A stretch of DNA of 64,000 bases from Lachnoclostridium sp. (GTDB lineage Bacteria; Bacillota; Clostridia; Lachnospirales; Lachnospiraceae), in assembly GCA_023665475.1 (NCBI GenBank), contig JAMPEB010000013.1, forward strand, positions 17,671 to 81,670. Direction: 5' to 3'. The notes beneath the pieces were generated by a model, which saw nothing but the letters and a program-made list of their open reading frames with translations, was not told the origin of the DNA and searched no databases. A program made the position numbers and the translations under genes. Of this stretch, positions 23,993 to 33,189 are shown in pieces (the stretch's first letter is position 1; every line of letters begins with the position of its first letter).

Positions 23993-25237
23993 TTACAATC
24001 GCTCAATACTTTTTATCCTCACTGTTTCTGTCACTTCTTTGTAAGCAAGAAGCGCCTGCGCCAATTTTGCTATCTGCTCCTCCGATTCCCCGTTTAAAGC
24101 GGATTTTACCGTAACAACAGGCTCCAACATCTGAATTTCCTTCATTCCGGCAAGCATTTCTTTCATGTGCCTGCCCGACATAGGCGCCCAGCTCCCGTTT
24201 TCTATCATGCCCACGGTACGCTTCTGATAATTCTTTGCTTTCAAACGGGCAAGAAAACTCTCCATACAGGGGAATAAACCGCCGTCATAGGTAACAGACG
24301 CCAGCACCAGCCTGTCATAGCAGAAAGCGGTCTCCACCGCCTCCGCCATGTCTTCTCTTGCCAGATCCATCAGCCGCACCTCTTCCACACCGTTTTTTTG
24401 AAGAAGCCCCGCCAGCTTTTCGGCAGCTCTCCGGGTATTTCCGTAGATAGAAGCGCAGGCTATGAAAACTCCCCGCTTTTCCGGCTCATAGCCGCTCCAT
24501 GTCCGATACAAGTCCATATAATATTGCAGCGAACCGATTTTGAACAAGGCATCCGCTTCACCGCTTTCCTTCAAAACCGGACCATGCAGGGGACATATCA
24601 TCCGAATATCCAAAGACGCCGCCTTTTTTAACAACGCCTGAACCTGTGCCCCATATTTTCCCACAATATTAAAATAATACCTTCTCGCCTCACAGATCCA
24701 ATCTTCTTCCACATCCAGCGCACCGAATTTGCCAAAGGCATCTGCGGAAAACAAAATTTTCTCCGTTTTCTCATAAGTTACCATAACCTCCGGCCAATGT
24801 ACCATGGGAGCCATCACAAATGTTAAAATATGTTTGCCCAGAACAAGTTCCGTGCCCTCTGCAACGGTTATACTCCTGCCCTCCATGCTCATAGAGAAAA
24901 ACTGTGGCATCATATTCAACGCTTTTGCACTTGCCACAATCTGCGCATCAGGGTATTGCTCCATAAAGTATTGGATGCTGCCCGCATGATCCGGCTCCAT
25001 ATGGGACACAATGAGGTAATCCGGCTGCCTGTCAGCAAGAACCTTTTTTAAATTGGCAAACCATTCCTCCTTTGCCCTGATATCGACACTGTCCATCACG
25101 GCAGTCTTTTCATCCATAATGACATAAGAGTTATAGGAAACTCCCTTCGGCACAATATATTGGCTCTCAAATAAATCAATGGTCTTGTCATCTGCTCCCA
25201 CATACCGGATATTTTCCGTAACCGCTGTATTCTTCAT
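23993..25237 (-). CDS. fprA: Flavodiiron protein (FprA-type A flavoprotein)
   Basis: A 414-residue cytoplasmic oxidoreductase. The N-terminal metallo-beta-lactamase fold has the diiron ligands in SHMEPDHAG (H79, E81, D83) and later MVHWPEVM and LCPLHGPVL-type histidines. The C-terminal flavodoxin domain begins near residue 253 with IACASIYGNTRRAA for FMN binding. Flavodiiron proteins reduce O2 or NO to protect anaerobes. No rubredoxin gene is adjacent. The gene has a strong promoter, and the next gene upstream on the same strand is a TetR regulator ending in its own terminator. Confidence 0.95.
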   Translation of the reverse strand: MKNTAVTENIRYVGADDKTIDLFESQYIVPKGVSYNSYVIMDEKTAVMDSVDIRAKEEWFANLKKVLADRQPDYLIVSHMEPDHAGSIQYFMEQYPDAQIVASAKALNMMPQFFSMSMEGRSITVAEGTELVLGKHILTFVMAPMVHWPEVMVTYEKTEKILFSADAFGKFGALDVEEDWICEARRYYFNIVGKYGAQVQALLKKAASLDIRMICPLHGPVLKESGEADALFKIGSLQYYMDLYRTWSGYEPEKRGVFIACASIYGNTRRAAEKLAGLLQKNGVEEVRLMDLAREDMAEAVETAFCYDRLVLASVTYDGGLFPCMESFLARLKAKNYQKRTVGMIENGSWAPMSGRHMKEMLAGMKEIQMLEPVVTVKSALNGESEEQIAKLAQALLAYKEVTETVRIKSIERL

Positions 25238-25287
25238 AAACTCCTCATTTCCGCCCCGGGGCTTTCTTTTTCATTATTTATATAACA

Positions 25288-25316
25288 TATATAATGCCTG
25301 TCCTGTCCGTTGTCAA
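25288..25316 (-). promoter_or_regulatory. Sigma-A promoter for fprA
   Basis: Perfect TTGACA (25311-25316 on the complement), 17-bp spacer, TATATA (25288-25293), about 50 bp before the fprA ATG. A GCCCCGGGGC palindrome (25253-25262) stands between promoter and ribosome site. Confidence 0.75.
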
Positions 25317-25349
25317 GACTGCTGCCTTATGTAGTATTCCCAAAAACAG

Positions 25350-25383
25350 AAAAAAATCCCCGGTCCTTAGACCTGAGGATTTA
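25350..25383 (-). terminator. Rho-independent terminator overlapping the TetR gene end
   Basis: On the minus strand AAATCC.CAGGTC-TAA-GGACC..GGATTT pairs, followed by a run of T. The stop codon of the TetR gene lies in the loop, so the last codons double as one arm. Confidence 0.75.
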
Positions 25384-25999
25384 ACCACATATATATCTGA
25401 TAATCAATCAGGCGTTTTCTGCTTTCCTCATCTTCCAATATACTGTCGCCGTTATTGAATAATTTGATTACCACATGATTCGTCAAAATAGAATTAATGC
25501 TGAGGGCAGCCGCTTTAAAATTCATGTCCTTCACTTCTCCCTCCGCCGCCTTATGCCGGAATATCTCTTCTATTTGAAGTCCTTCCAGACCCAATATCTC
25601 TGTCAGCCGCTCATGCTTCACATATTTCCGCACTTCGGGCTCCCAGAGAATGACACGCATAATATCCAGATGTGTCTTTACCGTCTCCATAAAGCTCAAA
25701 TACACCACTTCCAGAAAATCCGCAAGAGGCATCCTGACACAGTCCTTCATACCGATAAGATCGCTTAAGGAACTGGATATTTCTTTAATATTGTCCTCAA
25801 CTGCCGCCTCAAAAATTTCCTTTTTCCCATTGGGAAAATAATGATACAGCAGGCTGTCCGAAAGGTTCACACTGCGCGTAATGGCTTTTACGGTGGTTCC
25901 TTTATACCCTTTCTCCGCAAAAAGCTTTACTGCAGAGTCCAACAGTTTCTTTCTGGTATCCATTGTAGGTTCCTGCAAATATGCCTCTTTTGTTTTCAT
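25367..25999 (-). CDS. TetR/AcrR family transcriptional regulator
   Basis: A 210-residue regulator. The N-terminal helix-turn-helix (about residues 17-63) shows LLDSAVKLFAEKGYKGTTVK and NLSDSLLYHYFPNG. The C-terminal ligand domain is helical and not assignable. A longer frame reaches 26143, but the ATG at 25997-25999 has GGAGAAAAT directly before it. Its own leader carries two tandem 23-bp repeats and an A/T-rich duplication, which suggests autoregulation. The flavodiiron gene lies downstream beyond a terminator with its own promoter. Confidence 0.88.
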   Translation of the reverse strand: MKTKEAYLQEPTMDTRKKLLDSAVKLFAEKGYKGTTVKAITRSVNLSDSLLYHYFPNGKKEIFEAAVEDNIKEISSSLSDLIGMKDCVRMPLADFLEVVYLSFMETVKTHLDIMRVILWEPEVRKYVKHERLTEILGLEGLQIEEIFRHKAAEGEVKDMNFKAAALSINSILTNHVVIKLFNNGDSILEDEESRKRLIDYQIYMWLNPQV

Positions 26000-26052
26000 A
26001 TTTTCTCCGTTTCCGTGCCTTTGTACTCCGACACTGCTCATGATGGGGTTTC

Positions 26053-26098
26053 GCAGTTTGCAATCGACCTTTATTGCAGTTTGCAATCGACCTTTATT
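26053..26098. repeat. Two tandem 23-bp repeats in the TetR gene leader
   Basis: Two exact 23-bp copies (26053-26075, 26076-26098) begin GCAGTTTGCAATCGACC. They lie between the promoter at 26151-26179 and the TetR start. A bound regulator there would block the transcript, so they are candidate operators. Confidence 0.75.
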
Positions 26099-26150
26099 GC
26101 AGCTCCTTCCGGTCAGAATTGAATATTTTAATTGAATATTCACCTAATTT

Positions 26151-26179
26151 ATTATAACATTCAGAGAACGGAATGACAA
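26151..26179 (-). promoter_or_regulatory. Sigma-A promoter for the TetR gene
   Basis: On the minus strand TTGTCA, 17-bp spacer, perfect TATAAT. The sequence just downstream holds two copies of ATTGAATATT before the 23-bp repeats. Confidence 0.75.
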
Positions 26180-26314
26180 TCGCTTTCAGAAAATACTTAT
26201 AAAGTCCTTTTATGCGCTATGCAAATACCAAGAAATCTGTTAAAATAGATAGTAGGAAATTTTCATAAAAAGCAGGAAAACAGCTAAGAAATCAATACAG
26301 ACGGAGGTACTGTC

Positions 26315-27136
26315 ATGTTAAACAAGAAATTAGAGGACATCATCCATATGCTCCCCCTCATCCAGCAATTAAATACCGAAGATGTATATCTCGCGGTAAT
26401 CGACAAGGATTGTGCCATTCAAGGATTTTCCCTGCCTGACGGAGCCACTCCCAACATGCAGATCGGCGATACTTTTGCAGACCCCACCGGAGCTTTAAAC
26501 GAAGTTCTCAAAACGGGAATCTCAAAACACAACCGCCTTCCCGCCAATAAAAACGGAGAGATTTTTGACGGCATGCTGGTTCCCGTTAAAGACGGCTCAA
26601 GCGTTGTGGGATGCGTTGCCTGCACCTACTCTGCATCCATGAAAGATGAAACCACAAGATTTGCCGTTCAGTTTCAAGAGTCCGTAGCCAATATCGATGA
26701 ATCCATTCAGACTGTGGTAACGGGAATCGAAAACCTGTTTGAGATGCTGACTGCCATGAATCATATGACCGCTAATGTGGAAAGTGATGTTCATAATGCC
26801 GTTGATGTGGTAAATAAGATTACCGGCAATGCTTCCCGCTCCAATATTCTGGCATTAAACGCCTCCATTGAAGCGGCCCGGAGCGGCGAACACGGTAAAG
26901 GCTTTGCCGTAGTTGCCACCGAGATGGGCAAGCTTGCCAATGACAGCGGAAGTTCCGCATCCGCCATTAAAACTACCTTAAACACCATTACAGAGCATCT
27001 TGTGTCCATTACCGCTTCTATCAAAGATGCTAACGATGTGGCAAAGGAACATCTGGAAAACATTAACTCTATCCAGAAAGTTTTGGCAGAGTTAAATGTT
27101 TTTGCGGAAAAACTGCAGAGGGATCTTAACCGTTAA
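26315..27136 (+). CDS. Soluble methyl-accepting-chemotaxis-type signalling protein
   Basis: A 273-residue protein without signal peptide or membrane helix. Residues 1-110 form a small sensor-like domain ([20 protein letters not shown]). Residues 120-273 form a short MCP signalling coiled coil with the hairpin tip [25 protein letters not shown] (residues about 177-201). It lacks a HAMP domain, as expected for a cytoplasmic receptor. The ATG follows GGAGG. Its last 11 bases overlap the 3' end of convergent pyrF. Confidence 0.9.
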   Translation: MLNKKLEDIIHMLPLIQQLNTEDVYLAVIDKDCAIQGFSLPDGATPNMQIGDTFADPTGALNEVLKTGISKHNRLPANKNGEIFDGMLVPVKDGSSVVGCVACTYSASMKDETTRFAVQFQESVANIDESIQTVVTGIENLFEMLTAMNHMTANVESDVHNAVDVVNKITGNASRSNILALNASIEAARSGEHGKGFAVVATEMGKLANDSGSSASAIKTTLNTITEHLVSITASIKDANDVAKEHLENINSIQKVLAELNVFAEKLQRDLNR

Positions 27137-28061
27137 GCGCTCCCGCAATATCTTCTCTCATAGCGATTACCGCTGCTCTGGAGGCATCCGCATAGTTTTC
27201 GGCGCCATACCCGGCATACTGCTCTTGCTGATATGCCGCAATGATGCCTCTGGAGGAGTTTACAATGGCTCCCAGCCCGTCTTTATCAAAGAAATGCACC
27301 AAATCCGCGCCTTTTCCGCCCTGTGCTCCATATCCCGGCACCAGAATAAACGCCTTGGGCATAATTTTTCGCAGCGCCTTTCCCTGTTCGGGATAAGTTG
27401 CTCCTACTACTGCGCCCACATAACTATAGGAATCCCCCATGCACTCTGCGCCCCACTTTGCTACCGCTTCTCCTACGATTTCATATAAGGGTTTCTCCCC
27501 TTCTCCCGACTGTACCCTGCGATCCTGAAATTCCCCGCTGGAAGGGTTAGAAGTCTTTACCAGCACAAAAATTCCCTTCTTTTCTTCCCTGCAGACCTTG
27601 ATAAAAGGATTCACGCCGTCCGAACCCAAATAAGGATTCACTGTCACAAAATCCTCGTTAAATCCATAAAAAGAATTGTTTCCCACCTGTACCTTACCCA
27701 GATGACCCACAGCATAAGCCTCGGAAGTGGAGCCGATATCCCCTCTCTTGATATCGCCGATTACAATTAATCCTTTCTCTTTACAGTAGTCCACCGTTTT
27801 CCGAAAAGCCACCAGCCCCGGAATGCCAAACTGCTCGTACATGGCAATCTGGGGCTTCACTGCGGGCACCAAATCATAAATGGCGTCCACGATACCTTTA
27901 TTGTACTGCCAGATTGCTTCCGCCGCGCCTTCCAGAGTCTCGCCGTACTCTGCAAACGCCGCTTTTTTGATATGCTCCGGCACGAATTTCATCATGGGGT
28001 CCAGCCCCACCACGATGGGAGCATTGAGTTTTTTAATCTTTTCCACCAATCTGTTAATCAT
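27126..28061 (-). CDS. pyrF: Orotidine 5'-phosphate decarboxylase (long type)
   Basis: A 311-residue enzyme making UMP from OMP. It belongs to the longer type-2 PyrF group, with [13 protein letters not shown] near the N-terminus and the catalytic Asp-Lys-Asp region in [30 protein letters not shown] binds phosphate. The ATG is near 28059-28061. No other pyr gene adjoins it. The gene is convergent with the soluble MCP gene and shares 11 bases with its end. Confidence 0.97.
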   Translation of the reverse strand: MINRLVEKIKKLNAPIVVGLDPMMKFVPEHIKKAAFAEYGETLEGAAEAIWQYNKGIVDAIYDLVPAVKPQIAMYEQFGIPGLVAFRKTVDYCKEKGLIVIGDIKRGDIGSTSEAYAVGHLGKVQVGNNSFYGFNEDFVTVNPYLGSDGVNPFIKVCREEKKGIFVLVKTSNPSSGEFQDRRVQSGEGEKPLYEIVGEAVAKWGAECMGDSYSYVGAVVGATYPEQGKALRKIMPKAFILVPGYGAQGGKGADLVHFFDKDGLGAIVNSSRGIIAAYQQEQYAGYGAENYADASRAAVIAMREDIAGALNG

Positions 28062-28114
28062 TTTTGCAAACCTCTTATCGCTTTACTATTGTTTTATTGT
28101 CGTTTTCCTGCGTC

Positions 28115-29167
28115 TCACCGTGTTGACAAAAACTGCATTTCCCTCTGCGCTGCCCCGTCATCGGGATAAGATTTTAAATAATTTTCCAAAAGCACCGACG
28201 CTTTCTGATACTCTCCCAGATACTCATAAGTCATGATTTCATTAAAAGATAAAACCTGTATCATTCCGCTGTTGGGAATCTGCATTCCCGCCTGAAAAGC
28301 TTCCAGTGCTTTTTGATAATCCTTCTTCGCTATCTCGCAGAGGCCCAGTTGATTGTACATTTCCGCGTTCTGGTCATCCTTGGCAAGATAACTGTTATAC
28401 ACATTGGCGGCATAATTGTATTCTCCCGATGCCTCATAGGATTTTCCCAGATACAGATAACATCCGGCTCCGCCTTTGTTCTTGGCTTCCTCCAATTCCA
28501 GCGCCGCTTTCTGGTAATCGCCCATGTAATAATACATCCGTCCCCTGTCATAGGCAGTGATGGATTTATCCCCACTATCCAAAGCGCTCTGCAGATATTC
28601 CAGACCGATACTCCTGTACCCGTAACGCTCCAGCACCTGATAGACCTGTACCAATCTGTCGTAATTCTTGGGTTCCATGGACAATACCTTGTCCAGATCC
28701 GCCTTGCCGTTCTCATAACTGCCCTGCGCCAGCCGGATACTCCCCCTCAGAAAATAGGCGTCCTTCTCATTGCTTTTCATTGCCAGAATGGCATCGTAAA
28801 CCGCTTCTGCTTCCGCATACTGCCCGCTTTTTGTGTAGGCCGCCGCCATATAATAATTCAGGTCATAATCCATGGACTCCACAAAACCGCTGCTGTCTGA
28901 CAACGCTTCCTTAAAACATTCGATTGCCTGTCCGTAGTCCGTAAGCCCCATATATGCAATGCCCCTTCCCCGGGCAATCAGACGGGCGTCCTCTCCCTGC
29001 GCTTCCGCCGCCTCAAAACAGGCAAGCGCCTCCTGATATTCCAGATTCTGCGCCATCTGCATTCCTTCTTCGATTTTGGCATTACTGCTCTTGCAGCCCG
29101 TCAATATCCCTGAAAGAAGCAGGCAGACCGCCGCGCACAGACATGCTTTTCCTTTGTATGATTTCAT
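28115..29167 (-). CDS. TPR-repeat lipoprotein
   Basis: A 350-residue exported protein. The N-terminal 25 residues form a lipoprotein signal (CAAVCLLLSGILTGCKSSN) with lipobox LTGC. The rest consists of successive tetratricopeptide repeats such as YGQAIECFKEALSD, YAEAEAVYDAILAM, YQKAALELEEAK and YQKALEAFQAGM. It should act as a protein-interaction scaffold on the outer face of the membrane; the partner is unknown. It lies 53 bp upstream of pyrF on the same strand. Palindromes at 29183-29245 stand before its start. Confidence 0.9.
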   Translation of the reverse strand: MKSYKGKACLCAAVCLLLSGILTGCKSSNAKIEEGMQMAQNLEYQEALACFEAAEAQGEDARLIARGRGIAYMGLTDYGQAIECFKEALSDSSGFVESMDYDLNYYMAAAYTKSGQYAEAEAVYDAILAMKSNEKDAYFLRGSIRLAQGSYENGKADLDKVLSMEPKNYDRLVQVYQVLERYGYRSIGLEYLQSALDSGDKSITAYDRGRMYYYMGDYQKAALELEEAKNKGGAGCYLYLGKSYEASGEYNYAANVYNSYLAKDDQNAEMYNQLGLCEIAKKDYQKALEAFQAGMQIPNSGMIQVLSFNEIMTYEYLGEYQKASVLLENYLKSYPDDGAAQREMQFLSTR

Positions 29168-29182
29168 TCATATACCCCCGCA

Positions 29183-29245
29183 TATCGCAGGCTTCTGCCT
29201 GCGATACTGCTACCAATAAAGAGTTTGAAAGTTTACTTTCAAACT
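29183..29245. repeat. Two perfect palindromes upstream of the TPR lipoprotein
   Basis: TATCGCAGGC-TTCT-GCCTGCGATA (29183-29206) and AGTTTGAAAGT-TT-ACTTTCAAACT (29222-29245). Neither has a U-tract. The second shares ACTTTCAAACTT with the sequence beside the dispersed element at 50.8 kb. Confidence 0.7.
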
Positions 29246-29291
29246 TGATACCCCGTATCTATCTGTCCGTATTTTGTGACCGGTTTTTTGT

Positions 29292-29735
29292 TTAAACGCC
29301 GCTCTGTTCCTCAAGCTGGGATGTGCAATGGGGACATCTGGTCGCCTCAATGGAAATCTCGCTTTTACAGAAGGGACATTTCTTTGTGACAGGCGCCGCA
29401 GGCTCCTCTTTCTTTTTAAATTTATCCCCGATACCGTTGATAAGCTTTATCAGGCAGAAGATAACCAGCGCCGTAATCAGGAAGTTGATTACTGCTGTGA
29501 TAAAATTACCATAAGACAGCATCGGCGCATTTTCACCGCTTCCCATTTTAAATTTCAGACTGCTGAAATCCGTTCCGCCAAAAATTCCCAAAATAGGCGT
29601 CAGAATATCTTCATTCAATGAGGTAACAATGGAGGTAAAGGCACCGCCCACGATAACACCCACTGCCATATCCATTACATTGCCCCGCATGATAAATTTC
29701 TTGAATTCACTGATAAATCCACTCTTTTTTCCCAT
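29292..29735 (-). CDS. mscL: Large-conductance mechanosensitive channel with C-terminal zinc ribbon
   Basis: A 147-residue channel that relieves osmotic downshock. The N-terminal helix FKKFIMRGNVMDMAVGVIVG is the conserved MscL pore helix; the second membrane helix is ITAVINFLITALVIFCLIKL. After the usual basic cluster the protein continues with CPFCKSEISIEATRCPHC, a rubredoxin-like zinc ribbon. The ATG at 29733-29735 has GGAGG upstream; the earlier in-frame ATGs lack a site. Such ribbon tails occur in other clostridial MscL proteins as I recall. Confidence 0.95.
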   Translation of the reverse strand: MGKKSGFISEFKKFIMRGNVMDMAVGVIVGGAFTSIVTSLNEDILTPILGIFGGTDFSSLKFKMGSGENAPMLSYGNFITAVINFLITALVIFCLIKLINGIGDKFKKKEEPAAPVTKKCPFCKSEISIEATRCPHCTSQLEEQSGV

Positions 29736-29782
29736 AGTAACCTCCATTCTGCCACCTTTCAGTTGGCAGTTCAAATAGTACG

Positions 29783-29807
29783 GAAAAACGCCGATTTTGC
29801 GTTTTTC
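29783..29807 (-). promoter_or_regulatory. Hairpin in the mscL 5' leader
   Basis: GAAAAACGC (29783-29791) pairs with GCGTTTTTC (29799-29807). The same GAAAAACG/CGTTTTTC arms occur in the dispersed element at 43.2 kb. Confidence 0.45.
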
Positions 29808-29860
29808 TACTTCTTATAGTAACACAACCCTTGTCCAATCTCAATAGAACTTTTTAAGAA

Positions 29861-29889
29861 TTGCAAGTTGCCCCGCAATCTTATATACT
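29861..29889 (+). promoter_or_regulatory. Sigma-A promoter for holA
   Basis: TTGCAA (29861-29866), 17-bp spacer, TATACT (29884-29889), 22 bp before the ATG. Confidence 0.7.
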
Positions 29890-29911
29890 AATATTATAAA
29901 GGAGAATTGTT

Positions 29912-30916
29912 ATGAAGCAGGCGAACGAAAACAGGAAGCATATGCAGAACATCACGGAAGATATCCGGCAGGGCAGTTTTAAGCGGGCATATCTTCTTTG
30001 CGGAGAAGAACGCTATCTGAGAAAGCAATATACGAAGCGCCTTCAAAATGCCATGTGTAATGAGGGCGACACCATGAACACCCATTTTTATGACGGAAAG
30101 AATCTCCCCATCGGCGAAATCATTGATTTGGCGGAAACTATGCCGTTTCTTGCCGAGAGACGGGTTATCTTTATCAGCAACAGCGAACTTTTCAAATCCG
30201 GCGGCGAACAGTTGGCGGAGTATTTATCCTCCCCCAATGAATCCACCTATTTTATCTTTACGGAAGAGAGTGTGGACAAACGCTGCAAGCTCTACAAAAC
30301 CGTGCAGTCAAAAGGATATGCGGCGGAATTTACCGAGCAGGACGAGGACACCTTAAAACTCTGGATTGCCCAGACCCTAAAGCAGGAAAACAAGAAAATC
30401 AAAGAGCATACCGCCCGGCTTTTTCTGGAAAGAACCGGAACGGATATGGAAAATATTCAAATGGAATTGGAAAAACTAATCTGTTACTGCATGGACAGGG
30501 ATGTGATAACCCCCGAAGATGTAGACGCTGTCTGCACTACCCGAATCAACAACCACATTTTCGGCATGATAGACGCCATTGCGGATAAGCAGCAAAAGAA
30601 AGCTTTGATGCTTTATTATGATCTCCTTGCCCTGAGAGAGCCCCCCATGCGCATCCTGATTTTGATTGCAAGGCATTTCAACCAGCTTCTTCAGATCAGG
30701 GAATTACAGCAGGCTGGATATGACAGTAAAATCATCGGAGAAAAAACAAAGCTTGCCCCTTTTATCGTGAAAAAGTGCGCCGCTCAAGCCGGACGCTTTA
30801 AAATTTCCGACTTAAAAAGGGCTCTTGTGCAATGTGTGGAAACGGAAGAAGCCATTAAAAGCGGCAGACTGAATGACAATATCAGCGTGGAAATGCTTAT
30901 TTTATCCATTATTTAA
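29912..30916 (+). CDS. holA: DNA polymerase III delta subunit
   Basis: A 334-residue clamp-loader subunit that opens the sliding clamp. The N-terminal AAA-like domain shows AYLLCGEERYLRKQY near residue 28 and ends before the collar. The family stretches FFSDRRVIFISNSELF-type strand, TYFIFTEESVDKRCKLYK and CTTRINNHIFGMIDAIAD are evident, as is the C-terminal collar with LILIARHFNQLLQIREL. Length is typical. It is divergent from mscL and convergent with comEC, with three bases between the two stops. Confidence 0.95.
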   Translation: MKQANENRKHMQNITEDIRQGSFKRAYLLCGEERYLRKQYTKRLQNAMCNEGDTMNTHFYDGKNLPIGEIIDLAETMPFLAERRVIFISNSELFKSGGEQLAEYLSSPNESTYFIFTEESVDKRCKLYKTVQSKGYAAEFTEQDEDTLKLWIAQTLKQENKKIKEHTARLFLERTGTDMENIQMELEKLICYCMDRDVITPEDVDAVCTTRINNHIFGMIDAIADKQQKKALMLYYDLLALREPPMRILILIARHFNQLLQIRELQQAGYDSKIIGEKTKLAPFIVKKCAAQAGRFKISDLKRALVQCVETEEAIKSGRLNDNISVEMLILSII

Positions 30917-30919
30917 AAG

Positions 30920-33157
30920 TCACCTCAGATAACAATAGCCCGCTACGCCCTTTCTTCCAAATTTCAGGGTGATGGCTCCGCTTGTCTGTGTTCTGAGTAT
31001 ACTGCTCTGCGCTTCTTCCAGCCGCCCAAGCAGCTCCTCATGGGGATGCCCGTACCTGTTGTTTCGTCCGCAGGAAATCACGGTTAAATCCGGTGCCGCC
31101 CATTTCAAAAATTCTTTTGAGGTAGAGTTTTTGGAGCCATGATGGGCTGCCTTTAATACCGTGATATGATAAATTCCTCTTTCTTTCAGTTCCTTTAACA
31201 GACTCTCTTCGCCCTCTTTTTCCACATCTCCCGTCAGCAACAGGGTATTTTCTCCAAAGTCCACATAAAAGCATTGGGACGCCGCATTTCCTTCCATGAC
31301 AAAATCCTCCGACGGATGCAGACAGGTTATGGTAATCTCTCCCGTCTTCAGGCTGTCTCCTGTATAAATGTGGGCGGCGGAAATTTCATCCTTCCACTTT
31401 TCTTCACTGCACTTGTCCGTGGTAGGCGACAGATAAAGCTGCCCTACGGTAAATCCCCACTGCGCCCTGTTCTCCAGAAGTTCTTCCAGACCGTTACAGT
31501 GGTCCGCATCAAAATGAGATACAAAAATACCGTCAATATGGCTGATACCATGGTATTTTAAAAACGGCTTCAGGACATATTTTCCCACCTGACTGCGGCT
31601 GCTGCTTCCACAGTCAAAAAGATAAACCCTGCCTTCTTTCGTTCTCAGACAGATGCAGTCTCCCTGCCCCACATCCAGAAATGTCACACTGTCTTCACCT
31701 TCAAAATTCAGCGCGAAAATTATCGTCAAAACAACGACCAATACAGTCAATATTATTTTTTTGCTTGTATTTTCAAACTTTTTAACTTTCATAATCACCA
31801 AGGTTCCAAAAAGAAGTAAATAGTACAAAATAATCTGCCAAACCTTTGGATGACCCGGGTTCCACAGGGAAAAGGGTAATGAGACAAAAAACCTGCACAG
31901 TGCCTCATATCCCTGTAAAATCAAGCAATCTACGGTTCCTATCACTCCTAATCCCGGTGCCATCATAGCGACCGAGCCGGTCAATATCACTACCGTCATA
32001 AAGGGAATCACTATCATATTCAACACTATAGAGTAGGTTGGCACTTCAAAATAGAACCAAAGCTGTATGGGAAGCGTCATTATGGTAATAGATAAGCAGG
32101 CTAAAATTGACTGATATAGTCTGCTTCCCAGATTTCTCAGGACATTCCTTACAAAAATCTGCTGTTCCTTTCTTTGATTTTTCCGGCTCTCTGTTTCTTT
32201 GTCCAAAAAGGCAGGATAAAATACCCCGATTCCGAAAACAGAACCGAAAGACAGCAAAAAGCCGCTATGGCTCAAGTACAGAGGATTATGCCATACCATG
32301 AGCGCCGCCAGCAGGGCAGCCGCTGTCAGCATATCGTAGGTGCGCCCTGTAATCTCGGCTGCCATGCGAAGCAGATACATTCCCACGGCCCGATAGGTGG
32401 ATACCCCGAATCCCGTCATTATCCCGTATAATAACAGGATACAGCCGCCGCAGAGCGCTGCGGGAAATGTCGGTGCATGCAGCCTACGCAACAGCTCATA
32501 AATCCCCATGCCGATAATCGTAATGTGAAGCCCCGAAATACTTAAAATATGTACGATTCCGTTGCGTTGGTAGAGTTCTTTTATTTCCTCATCAATCCCC
32601 TTTTTCTCACCCAGAAGCAATGCTGCCATAACGGAAGCCTCCTCTTCCGGAAAAATGCGGAAAAGTCTTTCTCTCCAATACACTTTCAACCCATACAGCA
32701 TTTCTTTCCACCGTGAGTAGTCCCCGCTTTTTGCAAGGAGCTTTACATCTGTCAATTTCCCGCCGATTTTCAGGATTCTATAATATTTTGCGGCATCAAA
32801 TTCACCGGGATTGGTGGCTGTACGGAAGCTTCCCAGCGTTCCCCGCACCGTCACCCGGCTCCCCAGCAAAAGCTCTTCCGGCGCAAATTCCTCTGACTGA
32901 CCGATCATATGATAAGTAAGTGGTATATTCTGCTGATTTGCAATGTTTGATATTTCAGAATTGTATGATATTTCCTGCTCTAAACTTATGGAATCCAGAT
33001 AAAAATAATCCCTGTCTTTTTGGTATACCCTGCCTGTAACAACAATTTCCCGGTCCTCCTGCAAAGGACCGTCGTCCGCCGTTCCCTTGCAAATCCACTG
33101 TTTTAAGGCCGCAATGATGATCAGGCAGAGGCAGAGCCACATCAATGGTCTCCTCAT
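30920..33157 (-). CDS. comEC: DNA internalisation protein ComEC/Rec2
   Basis: A 745-residue membrane channel for single-stranded DNA uptake. An N-terminal OB-like DUF4131 region (about 30-170) is followed by the ComEC competence core with HILSISGLHITIIGMGIYEL, several hydrophobic helices to about residue 480, and a C-terminal metallo-beta-lactamase domain (FLDVGQGDC, VSHFDADHCNG, AAHHGSKNSTS). All three parts are intact. ComEA is 3 kb upstream on the same strand, with GerMN and a two-component pair between them. Whether this host is naturally competent is not shown. Confidence 0.95.
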   Translation of the reverse strand: MRRPLMWLCLCLIIIAALKQWICKGTADDGPLQEDREIVVTGRVYQKDRDYFYLDSISLEQEISYNSEISNIANQQNIPLTYHMIGQSEEFAPEELLLGSRVTVRGTLGSFRTATNPGEFDAAKYYRILKIGGKLTDVKLLAKSGDYSRWKEMLYGLKVYWRERLFRIFPEEEASVMAALLLGEKKGIDEEIKELYQRNGIVHILSISGLHITIIGMGIYELLRRLHAPTFPAALCGGCILLLYGIMTGFGVSTYRAVGMYLLRMAAEITGRTYDMLTAAALLAALMVWHNPLYLSHSGFLLSFGSVFGIGVFYPAFLDKETESRKNQRKEQQIFVRNVLRNLGSRLYQSILACLSITIMTLPIQLWFYFEVPTYSIVLNMIVIPFMTVVILTGSVAMMAPGLGVIGTVDCLILQGYEALCRFFVSLPFSLWNPGHPKVWQIILYYLLLFGTLVIMKVKKFENTSKKIILTVLVVVLTIIFALNFEGEDSVTFLDVGQGDCICLRTKEGRVYLFDCGSSSRSQVGKYVLKPFLKYHGISHIDGIFVSHFDADHCNGLEELLENRAQWGFTVGQLYLSPTTDKCSEEKWKDEISAAHIYTGDSLKTGEITITCLHPSEDFVMEGNAASQCFYVDFGENTLLLTGDVEKEGEESLLKELKERGIYHITVLKAAHHGSKNSTSKEFLKWAAPDLTVISCGRNNRYGHPHEELLGRLEEAQSSILRTQTSGAITLKFGRKGVAGYCYLR

Positions 33158-33189
33158 GCATTCCTCATTCTTTCTGTCAGTTGTAATTT

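Noticed and set aside
23945..23995. In-frame extension after the fprA stop reading ENCPICGGSAISSALSC
   Set aside because: It needs stop-codon read-through and is too short to form a rubredoxin or full zinc ribbon; treated as chance.
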